The notes below the pieces were generated by a model. It had not been told where the DNA came from. It was given only the letters and a program-made list of their open reading frames with translations, and ran no database searches. From contig NZ_JBCFYD010000002.1 of assembly GCF_038594945.1 (NCBI RefSeq), positions 434,001 through 498,000 on the forward strand: a stretch of 64,000 nt of DNA, given 5' to 3'. The stretch is from Fodinibius sp. Rm-B-1B1-1. Its GTDB lineage: Bacteria > Bacteroidota > Rhodothermia > Balneolales > Balneolaceae. This document shows, in pieces, positions 17,925-25,976 of this stretch (position 1 is its first letter; each line of letters begins with the position of its first letter). Both the position numbers and the translations under genes were made by a program.

Positions 17925-19046
17925 TCAGAACCAGCCTTTACGTTTAAAATAAACAACCATAATAACAGCAATGATTCCCATGACACCCATAGCTGCAGGA
18001 TACCCCCAGTACCAACTCAGTTCCGGCATATTATAGGGGCTTGTTTCAGGGTCAAAGTTCATTCCATAAATACCGGCAACAAATGTCAGTGGAATGAAGA
18101 TTGTGGCAATAATGGTGAGTACCTTCATCACCTCATTCATCTTGTTGCTCACGTGCGACATATACATATCGTGTAGCCCCAGAATCATATCGCGGTAGTT
18201 CTCGATATTGTCAATAACCTGAATCATATGGTCATAAACGTCGCGCAAGTAAATTTTGGTGCCATCGTCGATAAATTTAGACTCGTCTCTGATGGCCGTA
18301 TTCATGGCATCACGCAGCGGCCAGACAGACTTTCGGAAAAAGATAATTTCGCGGCGAATTTTGTGAATCTGTTCCAGCAGGTCGTCCTCGGGTTCTTTTA
18401 ACAGTTGATCTTCCAACCTCTCAATATCATCAGCAATATGTTCAATGACATTAAAATAATAGTCTACGATAGCGTCAACCAAGGCATATGTAAGGTAATC
18501 GGGACCGCTTTTTCGGATACGTGATCCTTCAATGGCCAGACGATCCAGGATAGGTTTAAAATGATCGACATCAGTTTCCTGGAAGGAAAGGACAAAGTTT
18601 TCGCCCAGTACAATACTGATCTGTTCACTTTGAATTTTCTGTTCTTCCGATGAATAGGAGAGCAGACGGAGCACAAAAAAGACACAGTTGTCATACACCT
18701 CCACTTTGGGACGCTGGGCCGTGTGGACGATATCCTCTTGGATAAGGGGGTGCAGGTCAAAGAAATTCCAAATTGATTTCAGCTTTTCAGTATCATGTAA
18801 CCCACTCACTTTCACCCATGTTTTTGAGGGCGCATCAAGGTACTGTTGGGCTTTTTGGATTTTTTTAATTGGAATCTCTTCAACGTGGCTTTCATCATAA
18901 TCATGGACGACAATTTTAATCTCATCCATGTGTCGTTCGCCAATATGCTCTACCGTGCCTGGTGCAGTACCCGGCTTTTTTTGTTGTCCTGATCGTCGAA
19001 AACGAATACTCGGAAGAACATTTTTAATCCTTTTTCTGGTAGCCAT
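17925..19046 (-). CDS. corA: CorA-family magnesium/cobalt transporter
   Basis: This 373-residue inner-membrane channel imports Mg2+ (also Co2+ or Ni2+) as a pentamer. It has a long cytoplasmic N-terminal domain with the coiled stalk, then two C-terminal transmembrane helices. The signature YGMNF occurs just after the first helix (IFIPLTFVAGIYGMNFD), and the protein ends with a basic tail (YFKRKGWF), as typical. A roughly 40-residue basic N-terminal extension (RKRIKNVLPSIRFRRSG) precedes the family core; an internal ATG at about residue 40 (HMDEIKIVV) is an alternative start. Confidence 0.94.
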   Translation of the reverse strand: MATRKRIKNVLPSIRFRRSGQQKKPGTAPGTVEHIGERHMDEIKIVVHDYDESHVEEIPIKKIQKAQQYLDAPSKTWVKVSGLHDTEKLKSIWNFFDLHPLIQEDIVHTAQRPKVEVYDNCVFFVLRLLSYSSEEQKIQSEQISIVLGENFVLSFQETDVDHFKPILDRLAIEGSRIRKSGPDYLTYALVDAIVDYYFNVIEHIADDIERLEDQLLKEPEDDLLEQIHKIRREIIFFRKSVWPLRDAMNTAIRDESKFIDDGTKIYLRDVYDHMIQVIDNIENYRDMILGLHDMYMSHVSNKMNEVMKVLTIIATIFIPLTFVAGIYGMNFDPETSPYNMPELSWYWGYPAAMGVMGIIAVIMVVYFKRKGWF

Positions 19047-19157
19047 ACCTGCTATTATTTGTTTTAGATTTCAACTGTAATATGGGTAAGCTGTAATCCT
19101 AAAACAAGCCGACAAATACATGGCCATTAGGAGATTACATATAGATGGGGGTACGAA

Positions 19158-19328
19158 TTACATATAATCTGAATTTTGGCGTTTCTTAAGAATCCAGTGG
19201 ATAATAGGCGGAGCAATAAAAATAGCCACAACGATAGTTCCATTATAAAGGTAAATGGCAACAGCTATCAGGATACAAACCAATAAAATAACAATAGAAA
19301 TAAGGTTTGTTTTCTGATTGATATTCAT
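19158..19328 (-). CDS. Small two-helix membrane protein, 56 residues
   Basis: A 57-codon frame runs from ATG at 19328 to TAA at 19158-19160. The product starts MNINQKTNLISIVILLV, has two strongly hydrophobic helices (about 9-27 and 31-47) separated by a YNG turn, and ends in a basic/polar tail (LKKRQNSDYM). This profile is typical of a real small membrane protein. No function can be assigned. It is on the same strand as the OmpA lipoprotein upstream and corA downstream, but a terminator separates it from the former. Confidence 0.55.
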   Translation of the reverse strand: MNINQKTNLISIVILLVCILIAVAIYLYNGTIVVAIFIAPPIIHWILKKRQNSDYM

Positions 19329-19383
19329 AGGCTATATCGTGTTATAAAATTGCATTTCATTATTCATTAATGAAGGTGTAAAT

Positions 19384-19417
19384 AAAAATGGCCTCGGAAA
19401 AGTCCGAAGCCATTTTT
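19384..19417 (-). terminator. Intrinsic terminator after the OmpA-family gene
   Basis: A 15-bp stem with one mismatch (AAAAATGGCCTCGGA against TCCGAAGCCATTTTT) has a 4-nt loop. On the minus strand it ends in a T-run, 27 nt beyond the stop of the 19444-20127 gene. Confidence 0.9.
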
Positions 19418-19443
19418 AAACGTGGTAATAAGATTAATACTGG

Positions 19444-20127
19444 TTAATCAAGCTCACCATTTTTAGCGGCTTCTTTCAATTCGTCATTAGCATAAATGGC
19501 GATTTCAACACGACGATTTTGTTGTCGACCTTCCGCCGTCTCATTCGAGGTAACAGGTTCGGTTTCTCCATATCCAATAATCGTCATGCGATTTGAATCC
19601 ACACCCAGAAAGGAGGTGTACTCAGCAACAGACTTACCCCGTTCTTCGGATAATTCTTGGTTGTATTTTTCAGAACCGGTATTGTCAGTATGACCAGCAA
19701 AAAGGATATTTGTATCCTCATACTTTTTCAGTATCTCTGATAGCTCAGCAATATTTTCTTTAGCCGGTTTTTGGAGGTTATAGGAGTCAACTTCAAAAAG
19801 GATACCCGAGTCGAATGTAATTTTGATACCTTCGCCTACGCGTTCTACTTCCGCATTTTCAAGATCCTTTCGCATTTCCCGAGCTTGGCGATCCATGTAA
19901 TTTCCTATCGCTGCACCGGCAGCTCCGCCAACCGCAGCACCAATAATTGCTCCTTTAACGGTATTATCACCAGTAACTTCACCAATAACTGCCCCAGCTA
20001 ATGCTCCAGCTCCTGCACCAATAGTACCACCTTTCGCTGTCTTGCTCCAGTTTTTACAGCTTTTGGTCGTTACTGCCAGTAGCGCAATACAAAGGGTAAT
20101 TATTAAACCGTATTTAGATGATTTCAT
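19444..20127 (-). CDS. OmpA-family peptidoglycan-binding protein with glycine zipper
   Basis: This 227-residue envelope protein has an N-terminal hydrophobic export signal (TKSC may be an atypical lipobox), a glycine-zipper segment (about 33-80, repeated GAxxG and GAAxG) and a C-terminal OmpA domain (about 95-212). The OmpA signature is visible as FAGHTDNTGS, with the peptidoglycan-contact residues in LSEERGKSVAEY and NRRVEIAI. It resembles YiaD/Pal-like proteins that link outer membrane to peptidoglycan. It is flanked by its own terminator and a 75-nt leader, so it is likely monocistronic. Confidence 0.9.
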   Translation of the reverse strand: MKSSKYGLIITLCIALLAVTTKSCKNWSKTAKGGTIGAGAGALAGAVIGEVTGDNTVKGAIIGAAVGGAAGAAIGNYMDRQAREMRKDLENAEVERVGEGIKITFDSGILFEVDSYNLQKPAKENIAELSEILKKYEDTNILFAGHTDNTGSEKYNQELSEERGKSVAEYTSFLGVDSNRMTIIGYGETEPVTSNETAEGRQQNRRVEIAIYANDELKEAAKNGELD

Positions 20128-20202
20128 AGGAGATATATCTGTTTATTTAGGGGTTTTAAACTATGACCTTTTAATAGGTATCAACAGATAATGTTTCCTA
20201 AA

Positions 20203-22749
20203 TTACCCGGCTTCCATTCGTAATACTTCTAATGGCGTTTTTTTATAGATGCTGCGGCTGTTAAACATACCAATCAGTATGGTAAGTCCTGTAACTACTA
20301 CGGTACCAATGATAATTACCCAAGGGTTTGGTACAAAAGTGATATCAAAGTAGAAGTAGCCCAATAGCCATGTGGCTGCAACTGAGAGAATAAGTCCCGT
20401 TAGGGCAGAAAGAATCCCCAAAAACAAATACTCCACCGATAGTATCTGGATGATTTGTTTCTTGCTGGCTCCAAGAGTACGCAGCAGTACACTTTCTTTA
20501 ATGCGTTGGAAACGACTGGTTGCCACCGAGCTGGCCAGCACAATCAGTCCGGTAATAATGCTGAAGAGCGCCATAAACTGTACGGCGAAAGAGATTTTGT
20601 CAATAAATTGATTAATTGTTTCAAGAATGCGACTAACATCAATAGCCGAGACATTCGGATATTCTTGAACGACCGCTTGTTGAGCTGATGCCGAAGCTTC
20701 ATCCGTAGGGGCCCGCGAAACGGTCACGAAAATTTGCGGTGCTGATTCCAGAACGCCTGAGGGAAAGAGCATAAAGAAGTTGGGCTGCACGCGCTGGAAA
20801 TCAACTTCACGAATACTGCTGACATAAGCTGCAACAGGTACACCCTGTACGTCAAAGGTCAACTCATCACCAATGGATAAGTTTAGGTCCTCGACGATTT
20901 CATTAGCAGCGGAGACAGGAACACGACCGGTATCGGGGGCCTGACCAATAAATTGACCTTCGAGCAGCGTTTCGGAATCAATCAGGGAGTCGCGATAGGT
21001 AGAACGGTATTCACGTCGCAAGGCCCAGTCGCGGACGTTATTGGTTGTGTCGTCATCAATGGCATCAGTGCTTTGTCCACGGAGAGAGTCGAGCCGCATT
21101 GTTACCATCGGTACATTTTGCAGGATGGGAATATCTTTTTCACCAAGTAGCTTGTTAACGCCCTCATTTTGATCCGGTTGGATGTCAAAGAAAATGAGAT
21201 TTGGCGCATCATCGCGGGTTGCAAAGTCGAGCTCTTCCATCAACATATCCTGGCTAAAGTAAAGCGTGCTCACTAACAACATTCCCAGCCCGAGCGAAAG
21301 CATAAGGGTAGTTGTCTGATTATTGGGTCGATACAAGTTTGCAAGTCCTTGTCGCCATACATACGGCCAGTGAGAAGGGAAGTATTGTCGAATGAGTGTT
21401 ATAAGCAACTGGGCAACGAGGTAGAGTAATCCAAAAGCAATGATCATCCCTGCCGTAAACAATCCGCCCACCATCCAATCGGCTGTGAGCAGGGTCGCAT
21501 ATCCCATAACAACAAGGGCAATGGCTACATAGATCATGCTTTTTGTTTTGTTTGATAGCAGAGATGTAATTGATCCCTCGATTTTCCGTAGTGCATAAAG
21601 GGGAGAAGCTTTTCGCAGGGCCAGCAGCGGAAGCAGGGCAAAAGCCAGTGCCACCCCCGTACCGGTGAAAAGTCCCAAGCCGATCGCCAGCCATGATGTT
21701 GTAAGTTCTACGTTAACAGGCAGAAAATCGCTAACCAGACCCGGCAACAGGTACTGAATGCCCACGCCTATCAACGTGCCTGTGAGGGCACCAAGAAAGC
21801 CAAGAACAACCGACTGGATAAGAAAAATGCTCATGGTCTGATTGGAAGAAGCCCCAAAACATCGCAATACCGAGGCGGTACCAATTTTTTGATTGATATA
21901 GACGTGGATAGAGCTGGCAACCCCAATACCGCCCAGTAGCAGGGCAATAAATCCTACCAGATTGAGAAATTTACTGAGGTTACCGACTGCTTCACCGATC
22001 TCTTCACGACGTTCTTCTACCGTTTCTATATTGATATCAATAGCCAGAGATTCTTCCAAAGAATCTACTTGGGCTTCAATAGCTTCCATATCCCGGTTAT
22101 CATCGAACTTAAAATACTGCTTGTACTCAATGCGGCTGCCTCGTTGTACAAGATTGGTTGCCTCCAACATTGATCCGGGAATAAATACGCGTGGACCGAC
22201 CATGGCTGCTGCGGCTGCTTCGCCGGGTATTTTGGTCACAGCTCCTCCAATAGCAAAAGTTACTTCTCCAACTTTGATAGAGTCACCAACCTCAATATCA
22301 AGCTGGGTCATTAGGGCCTCGTCGACAAGGGCGGTTGAATCAGATTGAAAAGCTGTAGCTGCTTCTATGGGGATAGTCTCAAGCGTACCATAAAAAGGGA
22401 AATTGCCCTTTAAGGCGCGTACGTTGGCCAAGCGCGTGTTGCCACTTTGTGGAAAGAGCACCATCGATGGAAATTCGGTAATGCGGGATTGCTCACCGCC
22501 GAGCGAGTCATAATATACCGTAAGCGTGTCGGGGGGCGGTTGTTCGGTCTCAATTTCGAGGTCGGCCCCCAGTAGTTCTTTGGATTGGTTGTCAATGGTA
22601 TTGTTCAGGCTATCCCGAAATGAAGTAATGGCTACTTGTGCTGCTACGCCAATAATAATGGCCGAAATATAAACGAACAGTCGTTTTTTGTTAGATCGGG
22701 CATCGCGCCAGGCCATCTTCCATGACCATTTAGAAAAGAATGATGACAT
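20203..22749 (-). CDS. ABC transporter permease, YbbP/FtsX type
   Basis: This 848-residue inner-membrane permease has an N-terminal transmembrane helix, a large MacB-like periplasmic domain (about 45-245), an FtsX core (about 255-375), another middle transmembrane pair (about 400-450), a second periplasmic domain and a C-terminal FtsX core (about 720-840). This double-FtsX layout of about 800-850 residues is that of YbbP. It is preceded by the cognate ATPase (21-nt gap) and divergent from a TesA-like esterase, the same arrangement as ybbAP-tesA in E. coli. The transported molecule is unknown for the family; lipoprotein or lipid-related export is suspected. Confidence 0.92.
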   Translation of the reverse strand: MSSFFSKWSWKMAWRDARSNKKRLFVYISAIIIGVAAQVAITSFRDSLNNTIDNQSKELLGADLEIETEQPPPDTLTVYYDSLGGEQSRITEFPSMVLFPQSGNTRLANVRALKGNFPFYGTLETIPIEAATAFQSDSTALVDEALMTQLDIEVGDSIKVGEVTFAIGGAVTKIPGEAAAAAMVGPRVFIPGSMLEATNLVQRGSRIEYKQYFKFDDNRDMEAIEAQVDSLEESLAIDINIETVEERREEIGEAVGNLSKFLNLVGFIALLLGGIGVASSIHVYINQKIGTASVLRCFGASSNQTMSIFLIQSVVLGFLGALTGTLIGVGIQYLLPGLVSDFLPVNVELTTSWLAIGLGLFTGTGVALAFALLPLLALRKASPLYALRKIEGSITSLLSNKTKSMIYVAIALVVMGYATLLTADWMVGGLFTAGMIIAFGLLYLVAQLLITLIRQYFPSHWPYVWRQGLANLYRPNNQTTTLMLSLGLGMLLVSTLYFSQDMLMEELDFATRDDAPNLIFFDIQPDQNEGVNKLLGEKDIPILQNVPMVTMRLDSLRGQSTDAIDDDTTNNVRDWALRREYRSTYRDSLIDSETLLEGQFIGQAPDTGRVPVSAANEIVEDLNLSIGDELTFDVQGVPVAAYVSSIREVDFQRVQPNFFMLFPSGVLESAPQIFVTVSRAPTDEASASAQQAVVQEYPNVSAIDVSRILETINQFIDKISFAVQFMALFSIITGLIVLASSVATSRFQRIKESVLLRTLGASKKQIIQILSVEYLFLGILSALTGLILSVAATWLLGYFYFDITFVPNPWVIIIGTVVVTGLTILIGMFNSRSIYKKTPLEVLRMEAG

Positions 22750-22770
22750 AAAGAGCTAAAATAAAACCGG

Positions 22771-23490
22771 TTAAACTTTTTCTGTTTCCTGGGGATGTTC
22801 TATCCAGTTGTCTTTGTGGATCTTCCCATTTTTAAGACGAATAATACGCTGACACTTTTCAGCCAATGATAGGTCGTGTGTCACCAAAACCAGCGTAGTA
22901 CCTCGGGCTTTATTGAGATCAAAAAGCAGGTCTTCAATTGTCCCCCCGGTCTCAGAATCTAAATTACCGGTAGGTTCATCAGCAAAAAGAATTTTTGGTT
23001 TGTTGATGAACGCTCGTGCTATAGCTACCCGTTGCTGCTCACCGCCCGAAAGCTGAGCAGGGTAGTGACTCATCCGATCGCTAAGTCCCACCTGTTCTAA
23101 CAATTCTTCGGCATCGTGTTGTACTTCGGATGTTTTATCGCCCCGAAGTTCGAGCGGAACCATCACATTTTCGAGGGCTGTAAGGGTAGGCACGAGTTGA
23201 AAGGTCTGGAAAACAAAGCCTACATGTTTGTTACGTACCTCCGCCCGCTGGTCTTCATCCAGTGGACCAAGTTTAACCCCGTTGAGTGTTACTTCTCCTG
23301 TAGTGGGACGATCAAGTCCAGCGCAAAGTCCAAGTAAGGTCGTTTTACCACTGCCAGAGGGGCCAACGATAGAACAAGTGGTTCCTTTTTCCACTAAAAA
23401 GTCGACGTGATCTAAAACGGTTAAGTTACGGTCGCCGTTTCTAAATTGTTGGGTAAGATTTGTAACTTCCAGAATCGGATTTAAAGCCAT
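22771..23490 (-). CDS. ABC transporter ATP-binding protein, YbbA type
   Basis: This ATPase energises the YbbP-like permease. Motifs in order are Walker A GPSGSGKTT, Q-loop VFQTFQL, signature LSGGEQQR, Walker B ILFADEPTGNLD and a switch His (LVTHDLS). At 239 residues it has normal LolD/MacB-type length. The start was set at the ATG at 23490 (MALNPILEVTNL), because the 19 extra residues of the longer frame are not family-like. The two subunits are likely co-transcribed, divergent from the esterase gene at 23615. Confidence 0.93.
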   Translation of the reverse strand: MALNPILEVTNLTQQFRNGDRNLTVLDHVDFLVEKGTTCSIVGPSGSGKTTLLGLCAGLDRPTTGEVTLNGVKLGPLDEDQRAEVRNKHVGFVFQTFQLVPTLTALENVMVPLELRGDKTSEVQHDAEELLEQVGLSDRMSHYPAQLSGGEQQRVAIARAFINKPKILFADEPTGNLDSETGGTIEDLLFDLNKARGTTLVLVTHDLSLAEKCQRIIRLKNGKIHKDNWIEHPQETEKV

Positions 23491-23517
23491 AAAAAATAAT
23501 ATGATGATTGAATTATG

Positions 23518-23536
23518 GTTTGTAACATCTACAAAC
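23518..23536. promoter_or_regulatory. Inverted repeat between divergent ybbA-like and tesA-like genes
   Basis: GTTTGTA and TACAAAC form perfect 7-bp arms around a 5-nt spacer. The site sits in the 124-nt divergent promoter region, so it could be a shared operator. The regulator is not known. Confidence 0.4.
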
Positions 23537-23614
23537 GGGTGAATCATTCCGTTAAGGAAAGCGTTTCCTGAACTAAATGAAAATCGGATAACATAAATTT
23601 ACTCCTGATATTTA

Positions 23615-24265
23615 ATGAAACGATTATTGACGGCTGTTGTTTTCACTTTTTTGCTACCCACGGTTATGTTTAGTCAAGATTCCCCTGATCGCATTCTGTT
23701 TTTTGGAGATAGTATTACCGCCGGATACGGTGTGGGAGAAGACCAGGCTTTCCCCGCCTTTATCCAACAAAAGATTGATTCCGCAGGCTTAGCTTATAAA
23801 GCTATTAATGGTGGTTCGAGTGGGGAAACATCGGCCGGTGGGTTACGCCGTATTGACTGGGTTTTGCAGCAACCCGTATCTGTATTTGTGCTCGAACTGG
23901 GGGGGAACGATGGACTCCGCGGTATTGACTTAGATGCTACAAAACAGAACCTGCAGAAAATTATCGACAAGGTAGAGTCAAAATATCCCGAAGCCGAAAT
24001 CATCATCACAGGAATGCAGGTTCCGCCCAATTTGGGACCAGAGTACACGCAACAATTCAAAGAGATGTACCCGGAATTAGCAAAGGCTAATGGTGTCAAG
24101 CTTATTCCATACTTTCTGGATGATTTGGGCGGTGACTCTGAGTTAATGCAATCGGATGGTATTCATCCCACTAAAAAAGGACACAAGCTGCTTGCTAAAA
24201 AGGTTTGGGAAGTTTTGAGGCCTATTTTAGAAGATAGGAATCGTGATAGCCATACTAATGAGTGA
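23615..24265 (+). CDS. tesA: TesA-like SGNH esterase/lysophospholipase, exported
   Basis: This 216-residue GDSL-family hydrolase acts on thioesters, arylesters or lysophospholipids in the periplasm. A signal peptide covers about residues 1-20. The SGNH blocks are FGDSITAGYG with nucleophile Ser33, the oxyanion Gly in NGGSSGETSAGG, the Asn in LGGND, and the catalytic Asp/His pair in SDGIHPTKKGH. Its divergence from a YbbA/YbbP transporter repeats the E. coli tesA-ybbAP order, which supports orthology and a linked function. It ends 16 nt from the convergent regulator gene. Confidence 0.92.
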   Translation: MKRLLTAVVFTFLLPTVMFSQDSPDRILFFGDSITAGYGVGEDQAFPAFIQQKIDSAGLAYKAINGGSSGETSAGGLRRIDWVLQQPVSVFVLELGGNDGLRGIDLDATKQNLQKIIDKVESKYPEAEIIITGMQVPPNLGPEYTQQFKEMYPELAKANGVKLIPYFLDDLGGDSELMQSDGIHPTKKGHKLLAKKVWEVLRPILEDRNRDSHTNE

Positions 24266-24281
24266 AGAGGTTAGGTTTTTT

Positions 24282-25790
24282 CTATTCGCTATGTTGTTCC
24301 AAAAAATATTGTAAAGCTTTTTCGCGCTTTTTTTGTTGCTGATCTTTTTTACTAATCATAGGTTCGGCGGCGCGTTCTTGGCAATCAGGAATAGGGCACC
24401 GTTCGCACGACTCGTTAACGATCCGGGTTTTAATATCGGTATCTGAAGCGAAATTCACTCCTTTTTTCAGGGTATTATTATCCAATAAGCCCAACGTAAT
24501 GCACGAATTGGCTTCTTCGTTAAGAGCCAGTGGACGTGCAAAAGAAATGCAGAGATATTCATTTTCAGTTCCATAGAATTGGGAGCGCTGGATATCTATA
24601 AGTGGCTGGTTGCTCGCTTCATGCATATCGGTATCTGCTAATTTTTGCAATAACGTGATGGTGATCCATCGCCGGCAATAATGCTCGCTGGGATTAACGC
24701 GATGAGGATTATGCAGTTGAGACAGGTGCAGCTCTTTCGAAAGTTTGTATTGCTGGGATCCCGGCATATTATGGAATCGTAAAAAGAATAGTTGATCTAA
24801 GCCAAAATAGTGAGGCAAAATTTGGGTTAGCCTATGGGTAAATGTTTCGGGGGTAGTGTCGAAATAATCGATCATATCAAGCAATGGCTGGGAATCCCAG
24901 GTATCTCGATTAAAGAAATCCTGCAGCTTTTGAACAAATGTATGTCGATTCATGAGGATAGCTCCTGAAAAGTAAGAGGCTTTGAAATTATTTAGTACTT
25001 GGTTGAACGATTCTACTTTAATCCAGGAAGAGGTAAGAGCCCGTTCTTTCAAGTCAAGGATGTTGTATCCCAATTCGCGTCCCAGCACAAAGGCTTTTTG
25101 ATTAGGGAAGAGCTGATCATTAATAAAAAGTTTCGGCGATTCGGTGGGGACATATATGGATCGAAAGCCCTGCAATTCAGGCTGGCTATCAAATGAGCTT
25201 TCGATTATTTCGTAATCGTAATCAGTTTCGAGAAGTGTTTTTAGTTGATTATAAGGGATGGTAGGTAGATCCATCCACTGCTTATTTTCCAGGAAAGATT
25301 CAGCGGCTTTTTCAAGCTCCTCAAAGTAGTTGTTATTGAGTTCTTGGTACGATCGTAATGCGGCCAGCAGAAAGTGTTCTACCCGCACGTCATAATTACG
25401 GGCTACCTCTAAAAGAGTTTGCAGCAGGGCGCTAAATTTGGCCGGGTCATCACCCATCAAGCCAATAAGATCACTGGTTTTAATCCCAAAAAGTTCGAGT
25501 GGCATTTCATGAAGGGCATTACTCTTCAGAAGGTCAGAAAGTTGGCCTAACTGTTTACCCAGTTTTAAGGAAACCATCTCATCATAATCAACATCGAGAG
25601 CCGTAGCAAGCGACATGATTTTGTCGGCTTTAGGGTATTTTTTGCCCTTCTCAATTTCGTTGATATACGAAGCTGAAAGTCCCGACTGTTTAGCTAATTC
25701 TTGAGTCGAAAGTTCTTGCAGCTCTCGGTATTGACGGAGTTTGAGTCCGAAAATCGCTTTAAGATTTTCTTCCTGTACCGGTTGCGACAT
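24282..25790 (-). CDS. RamB/ScfR-like transcriptional regulator of the glyoxylate bypass
   Basis: This 502-residue regulator has an XRE-type helix-turn-helix (about residues 12-70, LSTQELAKQSGLSASYINEIEKG), then a long middle region with an IrrE/ImmA-like fold, and a C-terminal DUF2083-like part. That part has a Cys cluster, C462-x2-C465-x4-C470 (CERCPIPDC). This architecture is that of RamB and ScfR (short-chain fatty acyl/acetate regulators), which control aceA and aceB in Actinobacteria. Here it is divergent from exactly those two genes with a 186-nt shared promoter region, so local control is a strong inference. The Cys cluster may bind a metal, or sense redox state. Confidence 0.87.
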   Translation of the reverse strand: MSQPVQEENLKAIFGLKLRQYRELQELSTQELAKQSGLSASYINEIEKGKKYPKADKIMSLATALDVDYDEMVSLKLGKQLGQLSDLLKSNALHEMPLELFGIKTSDLIGLMGDDPAKFSALLQTLLEVARNYDVRVEHFLLAALRSYQELNNNYFEELEKAAESFLENKQWMDLPTIPYNQLKTLLETDYDYEIIESSFDSQPELQGFRSIYVPTESPKLFINDQLFPNQKAFVLGRELGYNILDLKERALTSSWIKVESFNQVLNNFKASYFSGAILMNRHTFVQKLQDFFNRDTWDSQPLLDMIDYFDTTPETFTHRLTQILPHYFGLDQLFFLRFHNMPGSQQYKLSKELHLSQLHNPHRVNPSEHYCRRWITITLLQKLADTDMHEASNQPLIDIQRSQFYGTENEYLCISFARPLALNEEANSCITLGLLDNNTLKKGVNFASDTDIKTRIVNESCERCPIPDCQERAAEPMISKKDQQQKKREKALQYFLEQHSE

Positions 25791-25817
25791 AGCGTTTAGA
25801 TGATGTTAGTGGTTTAT

Positions 25818-25841
25818 TTTGTACTTCAATCAATGTACAAA
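25818..25841. promoter_or_regulatory. Inverted repeat (candidate operator) near the regulator start
   Basis: TTTGTAC (25818-25824) and GTACAAA (25835-25841) form perfect 7-bp arms with a 10-nt spacer, 28 nt upstream of the RamB-like start codon. Such a site could allow autoregulation. Binding is inferred. Confidence 0.45.
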
Positions 25842-25873
25842 GAAATACATCGCAAAATAAAATATAATCTATT

Positions 25874-25887
25874 AGCGAATATTCGCT
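25874..25887. promoter_or_regulatory. Perfect 14-bp palindrome in the aceB promoter region
   Basis: AGCGAATATTCGCT reads identically on both strands. It lies 89 nt upstream of aceB, between the divergent regulator and the glyoxylate operon. It is a good candidate for a repressor or activator site. Confidence 0.5.
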
Positions 25888-25898
25888 TGTAAGTTATA

Positions 25899-25912
25899 TT
25901 CGTTTTTACGAA
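25899..25912. promoter_or_regulatory. TTCGT-N4-ACGAA dyad near aceB
   Basis: Five-base arms TTCGT and ACGAA flank a TTTT spacer, 12 nt from the previous palindrome and sharing its TTCG/CGAA core. It may be a second half of a composite operator. Confidence 0.35.
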
Positions 25913-25976
25913 ATTGATTTAAAGATGTGATCTAAAAAGGGAGGCACATCATCAATAAAAAATAGAGGAGAGAAAT

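Noticed and set aside
23491-23547. 19-residue N-terminal extension of the YbbA-like ATPase
   Set aside because: The residues are not family-like, and the ATG at 23490 gives the usual start. The stretch also contains a dyad in the promoter region.
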